A stretch of DNA of 64,000 nucleotides from WRMS01 sp038562165 (GCA_038562165.1 JBCFAO010000013.1:22059-86058), one strand, 5' to 3'. Shown: positions 1 through 9,442, counted from the stretch's first letter. Notes: generated from the letters alone by a model not told the origin. Translations and numbers: made by a program.

Positions 1-862
1 TGCCGCTGCCACCAATACCTCCACCATCTCCACCAGCACTACCGCCAGGACCAGAAGTACCAGTACCTCCTTGCCCACCACCACTTAAGGTTACTAACGA
101 GCCTATTGTAGTGGCACCACCAGCTCCACCGGCACCACCAGCGCCAATAGTAATAGCTATATTTGCCCCCGGAGTCACGCTATAAGGTTTTCCGATAATA
201 CATGCAGCACCGCCGCCTCCTGCTCCGTTACCACCGCCACCGCCACCGCCGCCACCACATGCTGTGACCAATATCGTAGTTACGCCCGCAGGCACTACAA
301 ACGTACCGTTAGCAATAAAAACTCGTTTGCCACCCTTCGCCCCACCAATAATAGACGACAACAAAGCATTAAGCTTCGCCATCACGGTGCCCGCCGTGGC
401 CGTGCCGCCGGTGTTATTTGTAGCACCGATCTTGGTATCGTTGATGGTGTTAGCTGTCGTTTGCAGCGTGGTAATGCTGGTTTGACTGGCCCTACTGCTA
501 ACGGTACCGTCCAAATTATCCAACTTAGCCGCTCTGGCATCCGTCCAGGCTGATCCAAACTTCTGCAGTATCGCATTCATCTTAGCCATCACGCTGCCGG
601 CTGTGGTGCTGCCGCCGGTGTCGCCAGCGGAGCCGATCTTTTCATCCACGCTGCCAACCTGCCCAACTGCCTGCTGAGCCGCAACATAAGCCCCCACAAC
701 CGTCTCCGTGGTGCGGCCAGAACCAGCAATATCATCAATAGCCTCCTCATTCCCTTTAATCAGACCATCGATTACATCTAAGTTGTTATTCCCCACTTCG
801 ATATCATAGAAATCATTAGGCTCCGGCTTAGTAAAGCCATAATTCTCCGTATGTTTTGCCAT
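1..862 (-). CDS. Phage tail-fibre-like glycine-rich protein (partial, runs off left edge)
   Basis: An open frame starts at ATG 862 on the minus strand and stays open to base 1 (287 codons), so the 3' end lies outside the window. AAGGAAGG sits about 5 nt before the ATG. The N-terminus reads MAKHTENYGFTKPEPNDFYD, typical of tail-fibre proteins of Bacillota prophages. Two similar segments follow, each with a TGG(S/T)xTAG(S/T)VMAK(M/L)NA core at about residues 82-98 and 149-168. From about residue 190 comes GTFVVPAGVTTI and then a very glycine-rich stretch with GGGGGGGG, resembling glycine-rich receptor-binding tail domains. Family and role are inferred from composition and the N-terminal motif. 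No other phage structural gene is visible to the right, so this may be the edge of a prophage or a remnant. Confidence 0.72.
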   Translation of the reverse strand, partial: MAKHTENYGFTKPEPNDFYDIEVGNNNLDVIDGLIKGNEEAIDDIAGSGRTTETVVGAYVAAQQAVGQVGSVDEKIGSAGDTGGSTTAGSVMAKMNAILQKFGSAWTDARAAKLDNLDGTVSSRASQTSITTLQTTANTINDTKIGATNNTGGTATAGTVMAKLNALLSSIIGGAKGGKRVFIANGTFVVPAGVTTILVTACGGGGGGGGGNGAGGGGAACIIGKPYSVTPGANIAITIGAGGAGGAGGATTIGSLVTLSGGGQGGTGTSGPGGSAGGDGGGIGGSG

Positions 863-1599
863 GCCCTTCCTTCCTTTCTGCACTCAATACTCAAGCTCAC
901 CGGTTTGCTTGGCATTACTATAACAGAGAGGAAAGTGACATTGGCTGACATGTTTTCTGCTATTTAAAAGGGCTATTCCTCCGCCCCTGCCTGATCGCTT
1001 TATAACCCTCAACTCCTGACACCGTACGCCCCCAGCGGCTACCAACTCATAGCAAAAGGAGATTGCCGTCATAGCCTTTGCGTTACTGTATAGTGCTGGG
1101 AAATGGAGCAGGCTTTTACCTAAGCCGTTTCATATTTAGCAGGGCAATAGTCTGAGCTATATCTTAATCTTACTATCTACACCACCGGACTGCAGCGACT
1201 TCTCCTGCGCTTTACTGGACAGATGCTCAACAGGTTCGTTCCCACCGTCATTATCCTCCTGACAGTTATACTTCGCTTTTTCTCAACCATCGCAGGAGAA
1301 TACTGCGCTATCAATAACGCCGCAACGCCATACGCCTGCGTGGTATTGGTTTTCATATATCAAATCGGGTTTAGTGCCGCTGATGTTGTGCTGCTTAGTC
1401 TCTGAGCAATGCTGGCTGCAACAATGTTTTTCATTTTATAAAAGAAGAATCGAAGCATTTTGAACTCATTTCTATCCTTTGGATGATTCTGAAATCTCCA
1501 TGCCCCAGAGAATTGACGGGATGAAAAAAACGGCTTAAAATAAAGAAAAATAGCTCTCTCTAATCGAAAACTGCCTTATGTTGAAAGGAGGGTCCTATA
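863..1599. other. About 740 bp without a convincing gene
   Basis: Short open frames exist on both strands (for example 884-1072 minus and 1223-1405 plus), but none has a good ribosome binding site, a recognisable motif or protein-like composition throughout. A hydrophilic minus-strand stretch around 1165-1275 reads like the tail of a protein but is cut by stops upstream. The region may be eroded prophage DNA next to the tail-fibre-like gene. Confidence 0.4.
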
Positions 1600-2313
1600 A
1601 TGGGCACCAGATGGCGAATCCCTGTACTTTTCAAGTCATACGGGCTAATCGTTACAAAAAAGAAGACCGCTTTACTACTATTATGTTGCGCTATCACTTT
1701 CTTTTTCTGTTCCCCTGCTTACGCAGATACTAAGGCTCCGGCCACGCCATATACCATCCTGCTTGATGACGGAAACAAAATCTTTCACATGACGCCTCTG
1801 GGCCAGGAAAATGAAGAGCAGCTAAAATCAGGCCTCTACTACAATTCCGACCCGCTGATGAATATTTATTACATTCCTGAGGATGAGCGTTTCAACATTG
1901 ATTATAGTTGGGGATACTTCCATAACGGAAATATTTTCTTTTCCCGTGACGGACTCCATTTCGCATATGTAGGCGTCGCCCACACCAAAGGATGGGGTGA
2001 CCTAAAAGGAACAGCCATTGGATTTTATCAAAACGGGAATTTGGTAAAAAGCTATAGAGTAAAAGATTTGATAAAAGACCGGTCTAAAGTGACCTTTTCG
2101 GTATCTTCTGCCTGGTGGGAAGAATGGCAAAAGCGGGAATATAATGAGCAGGAAAATACACTAACCGTGGCAACAAAGGACGGTCGTATTATTACCTTTG
2201 ATATTACCACCGGAGATATTGTCCCTACTAAAGATGATGATATGACAGTACCACCGGCGATAATCCTCATCGGCTCCATAGCGCTATTGGCTCTTGTAAT
2301 GGCAGCGGCATAA
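1600..2313 (+). CDS. Exported/membrane-anchored protein of unknown function
   Basis: A 237-residue protein preceded by AAAGGAGG with good spacing to ATG 1600. Residues about 20-43 form a signal sequence (TALLLLCCAITFFFCSPAYA) with an AxA-type cleavage site. The C-terminus ends in a hydrophobic helix (PPAIILIGSIALLALVMAAA), so the mature part is probably extracytoplasmic and tethered at its C-terminus. The middle holds repeated short beta-like elements (GxYYNSDPLMNIYYIPED, GNIFFSRDGLHFAYVG, TVATKDGRIITFDITTGDIV) that resemble blades of a beta-propeller, but no known family is recognised. It appears to be a single-gene unit, with a terminator about 70 bp downstream. Confidence 0.7.
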   Translation: MGTRWRIPVLFKSYGLIVTKKKTALLLLCCAITFFFCSPAYADTKAPATPYTILLDDGNKIFHMTPLGQENEEQLKSGLYYNSDPLMNIYYIPEDERFNIDYSWGYFHNGNIFFSRDGLHFAYVGVAHTKGWGDLKGTAIGFYQNGNLVKSYRVKDLIKDRSKVTFSVSSAWWEEWQKREYNEQENTLTVATKDGRIITFDITTGDIVPTKDDDMTVPPAIILIGSIALLALVMAAA

Positions 2314-2380
2314 AAAGAAGTACCAGATATCAGCCCGTGATGAAATCGGCAATACCTTCATCGGCGATTCGTCTCCATCC

Positions 2381-2413
2381 AAAACCACTTTGATTATCTC
2401 AAGGTGGTTTTTG
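2381..2413 (+). terminator. Rho-independent terminator after exported protein gene
   Basis: AAAACCACTTTG and CAAGGTGGTTTT form a 12-bp stem with one G-U pair around a short loop, followed by TTTG and further T residues. Confidence 0.7.
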
Positions 2414-2455
2414 TTTGAGACCTTTCCCCTCAATCCGCCCATACCGGGCACACAA

Positions 2456-2510
2456 AAAAGAGGGTGCCTCTCATTGGCTTTTGAAAAACCAATTGGAAAC
2501 ACCCTCTTTG
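2456..2510 (-). terminator. Terminator of the CoA-disulfide reductase gene
   Basis: Read on the minus strand, AAAGAGGGTG pairs with CACCCTCTTT and is followed by a T-run. An inner CCAATTGG-type stem extends the structure. It begins about 20 bp after the stop codon at 2531. Confidence 0.75.
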
Positions 2511-2530
2511 CGGCAACCTGAATTAGTGAA

Positions 2531-4231
2531 TTACGAAAAATTATACTTGTTCATAATGGGAGTGCGGTGCTCTGTCTGGTCGTTAAAGTATTCAAACAGG
2601 TTAATGCCCAGATACGAACCGCTGATATTGATGACGTTGCGATATCCGTTGCCCTGCAAACAGCATATGGCGTAATAGCTGCGCTGGCTGGAGCGGCAGT
2701 GGATATAAACCGGCTGGTCCCGGGGAATTTCATCCATGCGCTCCCTTAGTTGAGAAAGCGGGATGTTGCGGGCGCCGTTCAGGTGCCCTGCGGCATATTC
2801 CCCCGGCTCCCGGACGTCCACAATGAACGCGCCGGACTCCACCAGCTCCCGCACTTGATTCACAGGCACCTGCCGGTACCGGCCATAGAGAATGTTCAGG
2901 CCAACGAAAGCTCCTTGATTTACAATATCCTTTGCCGTGCCGAACACCGGCGAATAGCAGAGCTCCAGCTCCTTCAAATCCTCCAAAGTGCCGTTCATGG
3001 TAATCATAGTGGCGATCACGTCGATACGCTTGTCAACAGCGCCTTTGCCGATGGCCTGGGCCCCCAGAATTCTTCCGGTGGGCACCTCGAATACCAGTTT
3101 AAACGCCATGTGATGACTTCCCGGCATCAAGCTGACCTTGTCCGGCGGGAAAAGAAGCACCGAATCAAAACTGTATCCCGCTTTTGCCGCCGCCTTCTCG
3201 CTTAGTCCCGTAGATGCGGCATTCTGCTCGAATATGCGCACGCAGGAGGAACCGATATATCCTTTGTTGTTGTGGGGGATGCCATACATATGATCGGCGG
3301 CTGCCCGGGCCTGCCGCTGGGCGGGGCCGGCCAAAGCAAGACGTCCATATGTTTTCGTCATAGCATTGAATATCTCAACGGCGTCGCCTACGGCGTAGAT
3401 ATCCGGATCGCTGGTTTGATAATTGTGGTTCACCCGGATTCCCCGGGTCTCGCCGATTTCCAGCCCTGCCTTTTGGGCCAGGCCGGTTTCGGGGGCCACG
3501 CCCACGGACATCACAACCGCGTCCGCCGGGATCTCAAAGGAGCCCCCGTCCTTTTGGACCGTTACTATGCCATCCCCAATCCCGGTCAGAGTGCTCTTCA
3601 GGAAGAGGTCTACGCCGTGATCCATCAGTTCCTTGTGCAGTATCTGGACCATATCATAATCAAAGGGAGCCATGATCTGGTCCAGTCCTTCCACCAGCCT
3701 GACCTTCTTTCCGGCCTCGCAAAGATTTTCTGCCGTCTCGACGCCGATAAAGCCGCCGCCCACAACCACTACGTTCTGAACGCCGGGCTTATCCAGATAG
3801 CTCTTGAGCCTGCGGATGTCGGAAACGTTCCGGATGGTGAAGACGTTTTCCCTGTCAATGCCCACAATGCTCTTAGGCAGGATGGGATTGGCGCCGGGAG
3901 AGAGAAGCAGCTTATCATAGCTCTCCTCATAGGTCTCCCCCGTCAAGGTATCCTTAACAACGACCCTCTTTTGATCACCCTTGATCTCGATTACTTCGCT
4001 ATTGGTACGGGCGTCAATATCATGCTGCTTTTTGAATTTGTCCGGACTCATCAGCACAAGGCTTTCGCTGTCTTCCACCGTACCGCTCAGATGGTAGGGC
4101 AAACAACAGTTGGAAAACGCCACGTGCTCGCCCCGCTCAAATATGACAATTTCCGCCTTTGCGTCGATCCGTCTGACCCGGGCCGCCGCAGATGCTCCGC
4201 CGGCGACTCCGCCTACAACAACCAGTTTCAT
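2531..4231 (-). CDS. cdr: CoA-disulfide / NADH-dependent persulfide reductase with C-terminal rhodanese domain
   Basis: A 566-residue flavoprotein disulfide reductase. The N-terminal FAD-binding segment is VVGGVAGGASAA (residues 4-15), followed by the active-site region FSNCCLPYHLSG with Cys42/Cys43. Family members usually read NCG, so the doubled Cys is unusual. A second dinucleotide-binding motif VVVVGGGFIGVETAE lies near residue 155 and the FAD-contacting TSDPDIYAVGDA near 290. Residues about 460-556 form a rhodanese domain with VDVREPGEYAAGHL and catalytic Cys in HCRSSQRS. Known members of this CoADR-RHD family reduce CoA disulfide, CoA persulfide or polysulfide with NAD(P)H in the cytoplasm. 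The gene is monocistronic with its own terminator. Family assignment is firm; the physiological substrate is inferred. Confidence 0.93.
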   Translation of the reverse strand: MKLVVVGGVAGGASAAARVRRIDAKAEIVIFERGEHVAFSNCCLPYHLSGTVEDSESLVLMSPDKFKKQHDIDARTNSEVIEIKGDQKRVVVKDTLTGETYEESYDKLLLSPGANPILPKSIVGIDRENVFTIRNVSDIRRLKSYLDKPGVQNVVVVGGGFIGVETAENLCEAGKKVRLVEGLDQIMAPFDYDMVQILHKELMDHGVDLFLKSTLTGIGDGIVTVQKDGGSFEIPADAVVMSVGVAPETGLAQKAGLEIGETRGIRVNHNYQTSDPDIYAVGDAVEIFNAMTKTYGRLALAGPAQRQARAAADHMYGIPHNNKGYIGSSCVRIFEQNAASTGLSEKAAAKAGYSFDSVLLFPPDKVSLMPGSHHMAFKLVFEVPTGRILGAQAIGKGAVDKRIDVIATMITMNGTLEDLKELELCYSPVFGTAKDIVNQGAFVGLNILYGRYRQVPVNQVRELVESGAFIVDVREPGEYAAGHLNGARNIPLSQLRERMDEIPRDQPVYIHCRSSQRSYYAICCLQGNGYRNVINISGSYLGINLFEYFNDQTEHRTPIMNKYNFS

Positions 4232-4454
4232 TTGGTATCCTTCTTTCCTTGCTATGTATTACAGATTCGCTTTAACCTCTGTTTTACCTTTGCCCTCTGC
4301 ATAGGGATAATATACCAAAATAAAAACCGGGGCACAAGCTATTATTGATAATTCTTACGACAAGAGCATGAGTAAACATCTTGTCCTGACAATCCTCTCT
4401 TTTCGCTTATACGATGATTTTCTTGCAGGCGATATTCCAATTGGTATTGTTGCC

Positions 4455-5795
4455 TCAGGGCTGGTTGACCATACCGGTAAACAGCACCTGGCTTCCTCCG
4501 TCATACGTGTAACCGTACAGCACGAAAACAAAAGGTTTATTGCAAATCATCTCAAAAGGCTCCGTAGGCATCGGCATGGAAGTAGTCCCCGCCATCATCA
4601 CCGTCACAGCAGCCGCGGTGGTGCCTTTTTCGTCCACCTGGATCAAGGCTTTATGGGCGGCGTCGGAAAGCCAAACCGGAATATTCTCCTCCAGCAAACC
4701 GCCGGTAAGATGGGCAGCCTCCCGGTCAAACAGCGGTACGCCGAGAGTCTTAAGAACATCCTTTAACTGGCTGATGCTGCTTTCTATAGAAAACCTGGGC
4801 AGCAAAAGTTTGCCCGTAGACCGGGAAGCGTTTTGCTGTATCTTTTCAAAATACTCTAGGGTCATCCCGCTCAACAGGCCTTGGGCATCACCGTCTTTGG
4901 GCAGCAGAATATACATGCCGCCGCCGGTTTTAAAGGAAAGAGGCAGAGCTTGAATTTCATCATCCTCATAATAGGTCAGCTCATCTCCCTGCCGCAGCAT
5001 ATAAGAAGCTTCGGTTTCCCCTCCCGGAGAATAAAACACGTCTTCTTCCGTCTGGTCAGGATCAAACTCCCAGTGCCAGCGGTCGGAAAAATAAATGGCG
5101 TTAGCCAGGGCGGCTACCGTATCCTCATCAAATTTTTCTACAATACTGGGGATCAGGCCCTCCGTATTTTCGCTGGCCCATTGGTTTACCGCTGCAACGG
5201 CATCCGGAGATTGAAAGTTCACATTCATCACATTGCCCCGAAAATAATCCATAAACAACTGGGCAAAATCCTGCTTCAACGTTACATTATTGCCTACAAA
5301 AATAGCATTGGCAATTTTCAGGGGATTATGAAATTCCTCGCCGTATTCTTTGGCCGTCTCTATTTCTCTTTGTTTTGTCAAATCATGAAGCATTCGAGAA
5401 ACGGCATGGTTCAAATCCTCTTCGCTGATGCCTGCTGTCTCCAAAGCTTCAAGCAGCCCGGGCTTAGCGGCGTCATCGGCAGCATTGACTAAAGCCGCCA
5501 AGGGCAGCCATACGGAATAAGGGGAGCTGACCAGGTTTTCGGCGCCGGCCTCTTTAGCCAAAAGAGAGCCCAGCTTGAAAGCAAAACGGTTGGCGCCTTG
5601 GGCCACGGCAGCAGCCTGCTCATCTTCCTGCCCATAAACGGGAGTTTCCAATTTCCGTGTCTCTACCGAGGCAATATTCACCAAACCGGCATCCGTCTTT
5701 TCTGTAATATCCGCTTGCGGCTGGCCACAGCCGGAGAACCCGGCCAACGTAAACAATAGCATCAAAGTCAAAGCAAAATACTTGTCTGCTTTCAT
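4455..5795 (-). CDS. Lipoprotein serpin (serine protease inhibitor)
   Basis: A 446-residue protein with a lipoprotein signal; the lipobox LAGFSGC puts the lipidated Cys at residue 23. The body is a full-length serpin fold: FAFKLGSLL helix, NLVSSPYSVWLPLAAL (the NxxxSPxS signature), NAIYFSDRWHWEFD (s3A/s4C region) and the C-terminal NKPFVFVLYG...GSQVLFTGMV. The hinge before the reactive loop is EKGTTAAAVTV, with small residues at P12-P9 as in inhibitory serpins. The following loop is MMAGTTSMPMPTEPFEM, and the exact P1 residue cannot be fixed by eye. The likely role is a surface-anchored suicide inhibitor of serine or cysteine proteases. It stands alone between unrelated genes; no target protease is encoded nearby. 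Confidence 0.93.
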   Translation of the reverse strand: MKADKYFALTLMLLFTLAGFSGCGQPQADITEKTDAGLVNIASVETRKLETPVYGQEDEQAAAVAQGANRFAFKLGSLLAKEAGAENLVSSPYSVWLPLAALVNAADDAAKPGLLEALETAGISEEDLNHAVSRMLHDLTKQREIETAKEYGEEFHNPLKIANAIFVGNNVTLKQDFAQLFMDYFRGNVMNVNFQSPDAVAAVNQWASENTEGLIPSIVEKFDEDTVAALANAIYFSDRWHWEFDPDQTEEDVFYSPGGETEASYMLRQGDELTYYEDDEIQALPLSFKTGGGMYILLPKDGDAQGLLSGMTLEYFEKIQQNASRSTGKLLLPRFSIESSISQLKDVLKTLGVPLFDREAAHLTGGLLEENIPVWLSDAAHKALIQVDEKGTTAAAVTVMMAGTTSMPMPTEPFEMICNKPFVFVLYGYTYDGGSQVLFTGMVNQP

Positions 5796-6034
5796 ATTTC
5801 CACTCTCCTTTATCGCCTTGCAGCGCTTTAGCCCGCTTGGCTTTTTTCTTATATTGACGCAATCAGGGCTGATTATGTTCCCGCTTTATCATCTCTATGT
5901 CCCACTCTGTCCATATCTAATATAAATTTTTTGTCCATTTTACTATGTACAAAAATGGGTTATGCTAATTGCATCACAAGCTGAATTACTGCATTACTTA
6001 AATTATCTCATTCATATCTCAGGAGGGTTTTCTC

Positions 6035-6553
6035 ATGAACAGCGTTCCCGCTACCGGCCAATCCACTCTTAAAATGCTGGTCATCAACGGCTTGGCTATT
6101 GCCTTGGTGCTTGTCACCGCTATGTTTATTCATATCCGTGTCCCCATCGCCGGCGTAGGCGGCATGATTCATTTAGGCGATTTGCCTTTATTTATCTTCG
6201 CTCTTCTCTACGGCAAGAGAACCGGCGCTTTGGCCGGCGCCTTCGGCCTGGCTCTCTTTGACCTGTTTTCCGGCTGGACGCTGTGGGCCCCATTTTCTTT
6301 CGTCATTGCCGGCGCTGTAGGCTTTACCGTAGGTTATTTTGCCGAAAAAAATCTGGAAAACCGGCTTGGCTCTTATGCCCTTTCCATTTTCGCCGCTAAT
6401 TTAATCACTATCGGCGGCTATTATTTGGTCGAAGGCATTCTTTACGGCAACTGGCTTGCCCCCGCCGGCTCCATCCCCGTCAACTTCCTGCAAGTCACTC
6501 TGGCCGCCATTTTAGCGCTGCCTTTAGCCAAACGGTTAAAAAATCTGGTTTAA
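6035..6553 (+). CDS. ECF transporter S component
   Basis: A 172-residue integral membrane protein with about six hydrophobic helices, preceded by CAGGAGGG. It carries the N-terminal hydrophobic start, the GGMIHLGDLPLFIFALLYGKRTGALAGAFG region, and the short C-terminal basic tail (LAKRLKNLV) typical of small-molecule-binding S components of energy-coupling-factor importers (ECF-ribofla_trS/HmpT-like). S components bind a vitamin or cofactor precursor and work with the shared EcfAA'T module, which is not in this window. No riboswitch is evident in the 240 bp upstream, so the substrate stays undefined. Confidence 0.8.
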   Translation: MNSVPATGQSTLKMLVINGLAIALVLVTAMFIHIRVPIAGVGGMIHLGDLPLFIFALLYGKRTGALAGAFGLALFDLFSGWTLWAPFSFVIAGAVGFTVGYFAEKNLENRLGSYALSIFAANLITIGGYYLVEGILYGNWLAPAGSIPVNFLQVTLAAILALPLAKRLKNLV

Positions 6554-6566
6554 TAGAATAAGACCT

Positions 6567-6599
6567 CCTGTCTCAGATCACAATATAACGAGAGACAGG
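6567..6599 (+). terminator. Hairpin after ECF S-component gene (weak terminator)
   Basis: CCTGTCTC (6567-6574) pairs with GAGACAGG (6592-6599). The downstream tract CTTTAATG is only weakly T-rich, so it may attenuate rather than stop transcription into the DUF3892 gene. Confidence 0.45.
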
Positions 6600-6649
6600 C
6601 TTTAATGCCTGATCTATAACAACCATTGATCAAACAGGAGGAAACGTAT

Positions 6650-6940
6650 ATGAATGAATCCATGGGCTCTTCCCTGGCCATGAACGCCCTTAGCGACATC
6701 CCTACGCCTTTGCCGGACGCTAAAGAAATTACCGCTCTGGTTAAAGAAGGGGGACGGGTTACCGGCTATCATCTTTCCGACGGCCAGATTTTGGATAAAA
6801 CTCAGGCTGTGGCTTTGGCCAGGCAAGGAGGCATCCGCGGTGTAGGCATTGCCTCCCGCAAAGGCAATGAATATCTCAAATCTCTGCCCGACGGCAGGGA
6901 AGGCAATAACCTGGGCAATCTGCCCTCCGTAACTCATTAA
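6650..6940 (+). CDS. DUF3892 domain protein
   Basis: A 96-residue soluble protein. The in-frame codon at 6626 precedes the ribosome binding site; AGGAGG at 6636-6642 points to ATG 6650. The core ITALVKEGGRVTGYHLSDG...LDKTQAVALARQGGIRGVGIASRKGNEYLKSLPDG matches the DUF3892 family of small Bacillota proteins, whose function is not known. Its position behind the S-component gene with only a weak hairpin between them suggests possible co-transcription. It is followed by a strong bidirectional terminator. Confidence 0.8.
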   Translation: MNESMGSSLAMNALSDIPTPLPDAKEITALVKEGGRVTGYHLSDGQILDKTQAVALARQGGIRGVGIASRKGNEYLKSLPDGREGNNLGNLPSVTH

Positions 6941-6980
6941 TCCGTATCGCAGCCCACTCCACTCCGGGCACATTGAAGGA

Positions 6981-7018
6981 AAAGAGCCTCTCCCTTTAAG
7001 GAATGAGGCTCTTTTTAT
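6981..7018. terminator. Bidirectional terminator between convergent genes
   Basis: AAAGAGCCTC and GAGGCTCTTT form a 10-bp stem with A-run on one side and T-run on the other. It serves the DUF3892 gene (plus) and the thioredoxin-domain gene (minus). Confidence 0.85.
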
Positions 7019-7030
7019 TTTACCCTTTTT

Positions 7031-9442
7031 CTAATGGCGAAGATCATCCAGTTTGCCTGCTAATTCCTCCAGGCTATGGCAGGGGGGCTGACACTCTTTG
7101 CCGCTGCAAAGATAGAAACCTGCCAGCTCCGCCAAGGGATAATCCTTGCTGAAGGGGGCTATTTCTCCCAAGGTATTCTCCTCAGCCCGCTCCTTTACCA
7201 ATACCGTCAGCTCGGGCCGGAAGCGCCGGTTCAATATGGCCTTCAGCCTTTGCTCCAAAGGCAGGGCAATATCGCTCTCCCCTTTTTTTGCCGGCAAGGT
7301 GCAAATCAGCTCCTGTTCCGGATATAGCTCCAGCATTAAAGGAATCAGGTAGAAGCAATGGCCGGCGGGATAACCGGCGGCGGCGCCGGCAAAGGCTTCG
7401 ATCTGCTCATCAAATTTATCCCGCAGCTCTTGACGGCCGGTAAGCCGGGCCAGGCGCAGCAGGTTGAGAGCCGCCACTGAATTGCCTGCGGGCATAGCTC
7501 CGTCATAAAAAGGTTTGGGACGGCTGATCAGCTTCTCGCCTTGGGAGGACGTCATATAAAAGCCGCCCCTTTCCTCATCCCAAAACTCCCGGATCAGGAT
7601 ATCATTGAGCTCCAGGGCCCTTTCCAGCCAAACCAGCTCAAAGGTGGCCGCATACATTTCCATCTGGGCCCAGATCAGGAAGCTGTAATCATCCAGCAAA
7701 CCTTGGCCTTGGCCGGCAGCGGCGGCGGACGGGCCCTCCTCCCCTTTATGGTAGCTTACCAGGAGCCGGCCCTGGGGACTAAAAAGCTTTTCCTCTACAA
7801 AAACCAAGGTCTTTCTGGCTGCCTCTAAATAATGATTCCAGCCAAAGGCCTGGTAAGCTTTAATTAAAGCTGCCGCCATTAAACCATTCCAGGCCGTCAA
7901 TATTTTGTCGTCTAAATGCAGCTCCATCCGGTCCAGCCGGTAGGCGTAAACCTGTTGAGCCAGCCATTGGATCAGGGGATTGGTGCCATCGGCAGAAGCG
8001 CTGCCCCAGCCGTCAATAGGCCAAGGTTCTTTTTCGCCGGCTGCAACCCCGGCTTTAGCTCCGGCCCCGGCTTTAGCTCCAGTCTCAGCTTTGGCATCAG
8101 GCGAAGAGCTGCGGCTGCTTTCGCCCTCTTTCTCCGCCTCCCGTTCCTTCAGCCATTCCTTCAATTGGTCAAACTCCGGATTGCCGATGAGGTTGGGAAT
8201 GTTTTTGCCCTCAAAATTGCCTTTTTCCGTAATGTCGAAGTACCAGTTGAAGTACTCCCCATCTTCTTTGCCCAATAACTCCAAAATCTCCGCCGGAGTG
8301 AAAACGTAATACTTGCCCTCCTCACCCTGGCTGTCCGCATCCTGAGCGGAGAAGAAACCGCCCTCTGCCGCTCCCAGCTCCCGCAAGGCATAATCAAGGG
8401 TTTTGCAAGCAATAACCTTATATAAGGGCCGCTTGGTAATCTGCCAGGCCTCGGTATAAACCATAGCCAGCAGGGCATTATCATAAAGCATTTTTTCAAA
8501 ATGGGGCGCCAGCCATTGCCGGTCTGTGGAATAGCGGGAAAAGCCAAAGCCGATATGGTCAAAGATACCGCCCCGGTACATTTGCTCCAGGGTCTTTTCC
8601 ACCATGGCCAGGGCTTCTTCGTCTTTAGTAAAGTGGTGATAATGCAGCAGGAAAAGCAGCTGCGAAGGGCAAGGAAATTTAGGGGGCGGGCCAAAGCCTC
8701 CCCATTGCGCATCAAAGCTTTGCTTCAATTGCTCATAGGCGGTTTTGATCATTTCCCCTTCATCATTGTTCAAAAAATCCCGGGGCGAAGGGTCATAATA
8801 TCCTGCCGGCTCATTGCCCTCCTGCCCGGCTTTGCCGAGAATCTGCTCCGCCGCCATTTGGCGAAAGCGCTGCTGCCAATTGTCCCGGACCTTGCTTGGG
8901 GCCTTGCTCTGACTCTTGACCTGTTCCCGCTCCTGCAAAATTTCCGTCCACTGCCGGCTGACTTCCTCCACGTGCTGCCGGTTTTCCCGCCAATGTTCCG
9001 CCAGGGAATCCAGGATATCCAATAAGCCCGGCATACCGTGGCGGCTCTTTTTGGGGAAATAGGTTCCCACATAAAAAGGCTTCTGCTCCGGCGTCATCAC
9101 CACGGTCAGAGGCCAGCCGCCCTGTCCTGTGATCATCTGGCAGATGTTCATATAGACTTCGTCTACATCCGGCCGGACCTCCCGGTCCACTTTCACCGGC
9201 ATAAAGTCACGGTTTAGCCTCTCGGCCACTTCCTGATCCTCAAAGGATTCGTGAGCCATTACATGGCACCAGTGACAAGTGGAATAGCCGATGCTCAAAA
9301 AGACCGGCTTATCTTCTTCCTTCGCTTTTTGGAAAGCTTCTTCTCCCCAGGGATACCAGTCCACGGGGTTGTAAGCATGCTGGAGCAAATAAGGGGATTT
9401 TTCATTTGCCAATCTATTGGGCACTTTCTTCTCTGATAACAT
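7031..9442 (-). CDS. YyaL/DUF255 thioredoxin-domain protein (spermatogenesis-associated protein 20-like)
   Basis: An 803-residue cytoplasmic protein. The N-terminal 165 residues form the DUF255 thioredoxin-like domain: NRLANEKSPYLLQHAYNPVDW, then IGYSTCHWCHVMAHESFED with a CxxC motif, and GGWPLTVVMTPEQKPF. The rest is an (alpha/alpha)6-barrel of the AGE/glycoside-hydrolase type, with KFPCPSQLLFLL, GGIFDHIGFGFSRYSTD, WLAPHFEKMLYDNALL and LTAWNGLMAAALIKAY. Members are usually near 690 residues; the excess here is mainly an Ala/Gly/Lys-rich insertion at about 8030-8140 (ETGAKAGAGAKAGVAAGEK). The family is widespread, but its biochemical role is not settled. Monocistronic, sharing a bidirectional terminator with the DUF3892 gene. 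Confidence 0.93.
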   Translation of the reverse strand: MLSEKKVPNRLANEKSPYLLQHAYNPVDWYPWGEEAFQKAKEEDKPVFLSIGYSTCHWCHVMAHESFEDQEVAERLNRDFMPVKVDREVRPDVDEVYMNICQMITGQGGWPLTVVMTPEQKPFYVGTYFPKKSRHGMPGLLDILDSLAEHWRENRQHVEEVSRQWTEILQEREQVKSQSKAPSKVRDNWQQRFRQMAAEQILGKAGQEGNEPAGYYDPSPRDFLNNDEGEMIKTAYEQLKQSFDAQWGGFGPPPKFPCPSQLLFLLHYHHFTKDEEALAMVEKTLEQMYRGGIFDHIGFGFSRYSTDRQWLAPHFEKMLYDNALLAMVYTEAWQITKRPLYKVIACKTLDYALRELGAAEGGFFSAQDADSQGEEGKYYVFTPAEILELLGKEDGEYFNWYFDITEKGNFEGKNIPNLIGNPEFDQLKEWLKEREAEKEGESSRSSSPDAKAETGAKAGAGAKAGVAAGEKEPWPIDGWGSASADGTNPLIQWLAQQVYAYRLDRMELHLDDKILTAWNGLMAAALIKAYQAFGWNHYLEAARKTLVFVEEKLFSPQGRLLVSYHKGEEGPSAAAAGQGQGLLDDYSFLIWAQMEMYAATFELVWLERALELNDILIREFWDEERGGFYMTSSQGEKLISRPKPFYDGAMPAGNSVAALNLLRLARLTGRQELRDKFDEQIEAFAGAAAGYPAGHCFYLIPLMLELYPEQELICTLPAKKGESDIALPLEQRLKAILNRRFRPELTVLVKERAEENTLGEIAPFSKDYPLAELAGFYLCSGKECQPPCHSLEELAGKLDDLRH

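Noticed and set aside
1223..1405. 60-residue hydrophobic plus-strand ORF
   Set aside because: No ribosome binding site; the composition is explained by chance in a degraded region.
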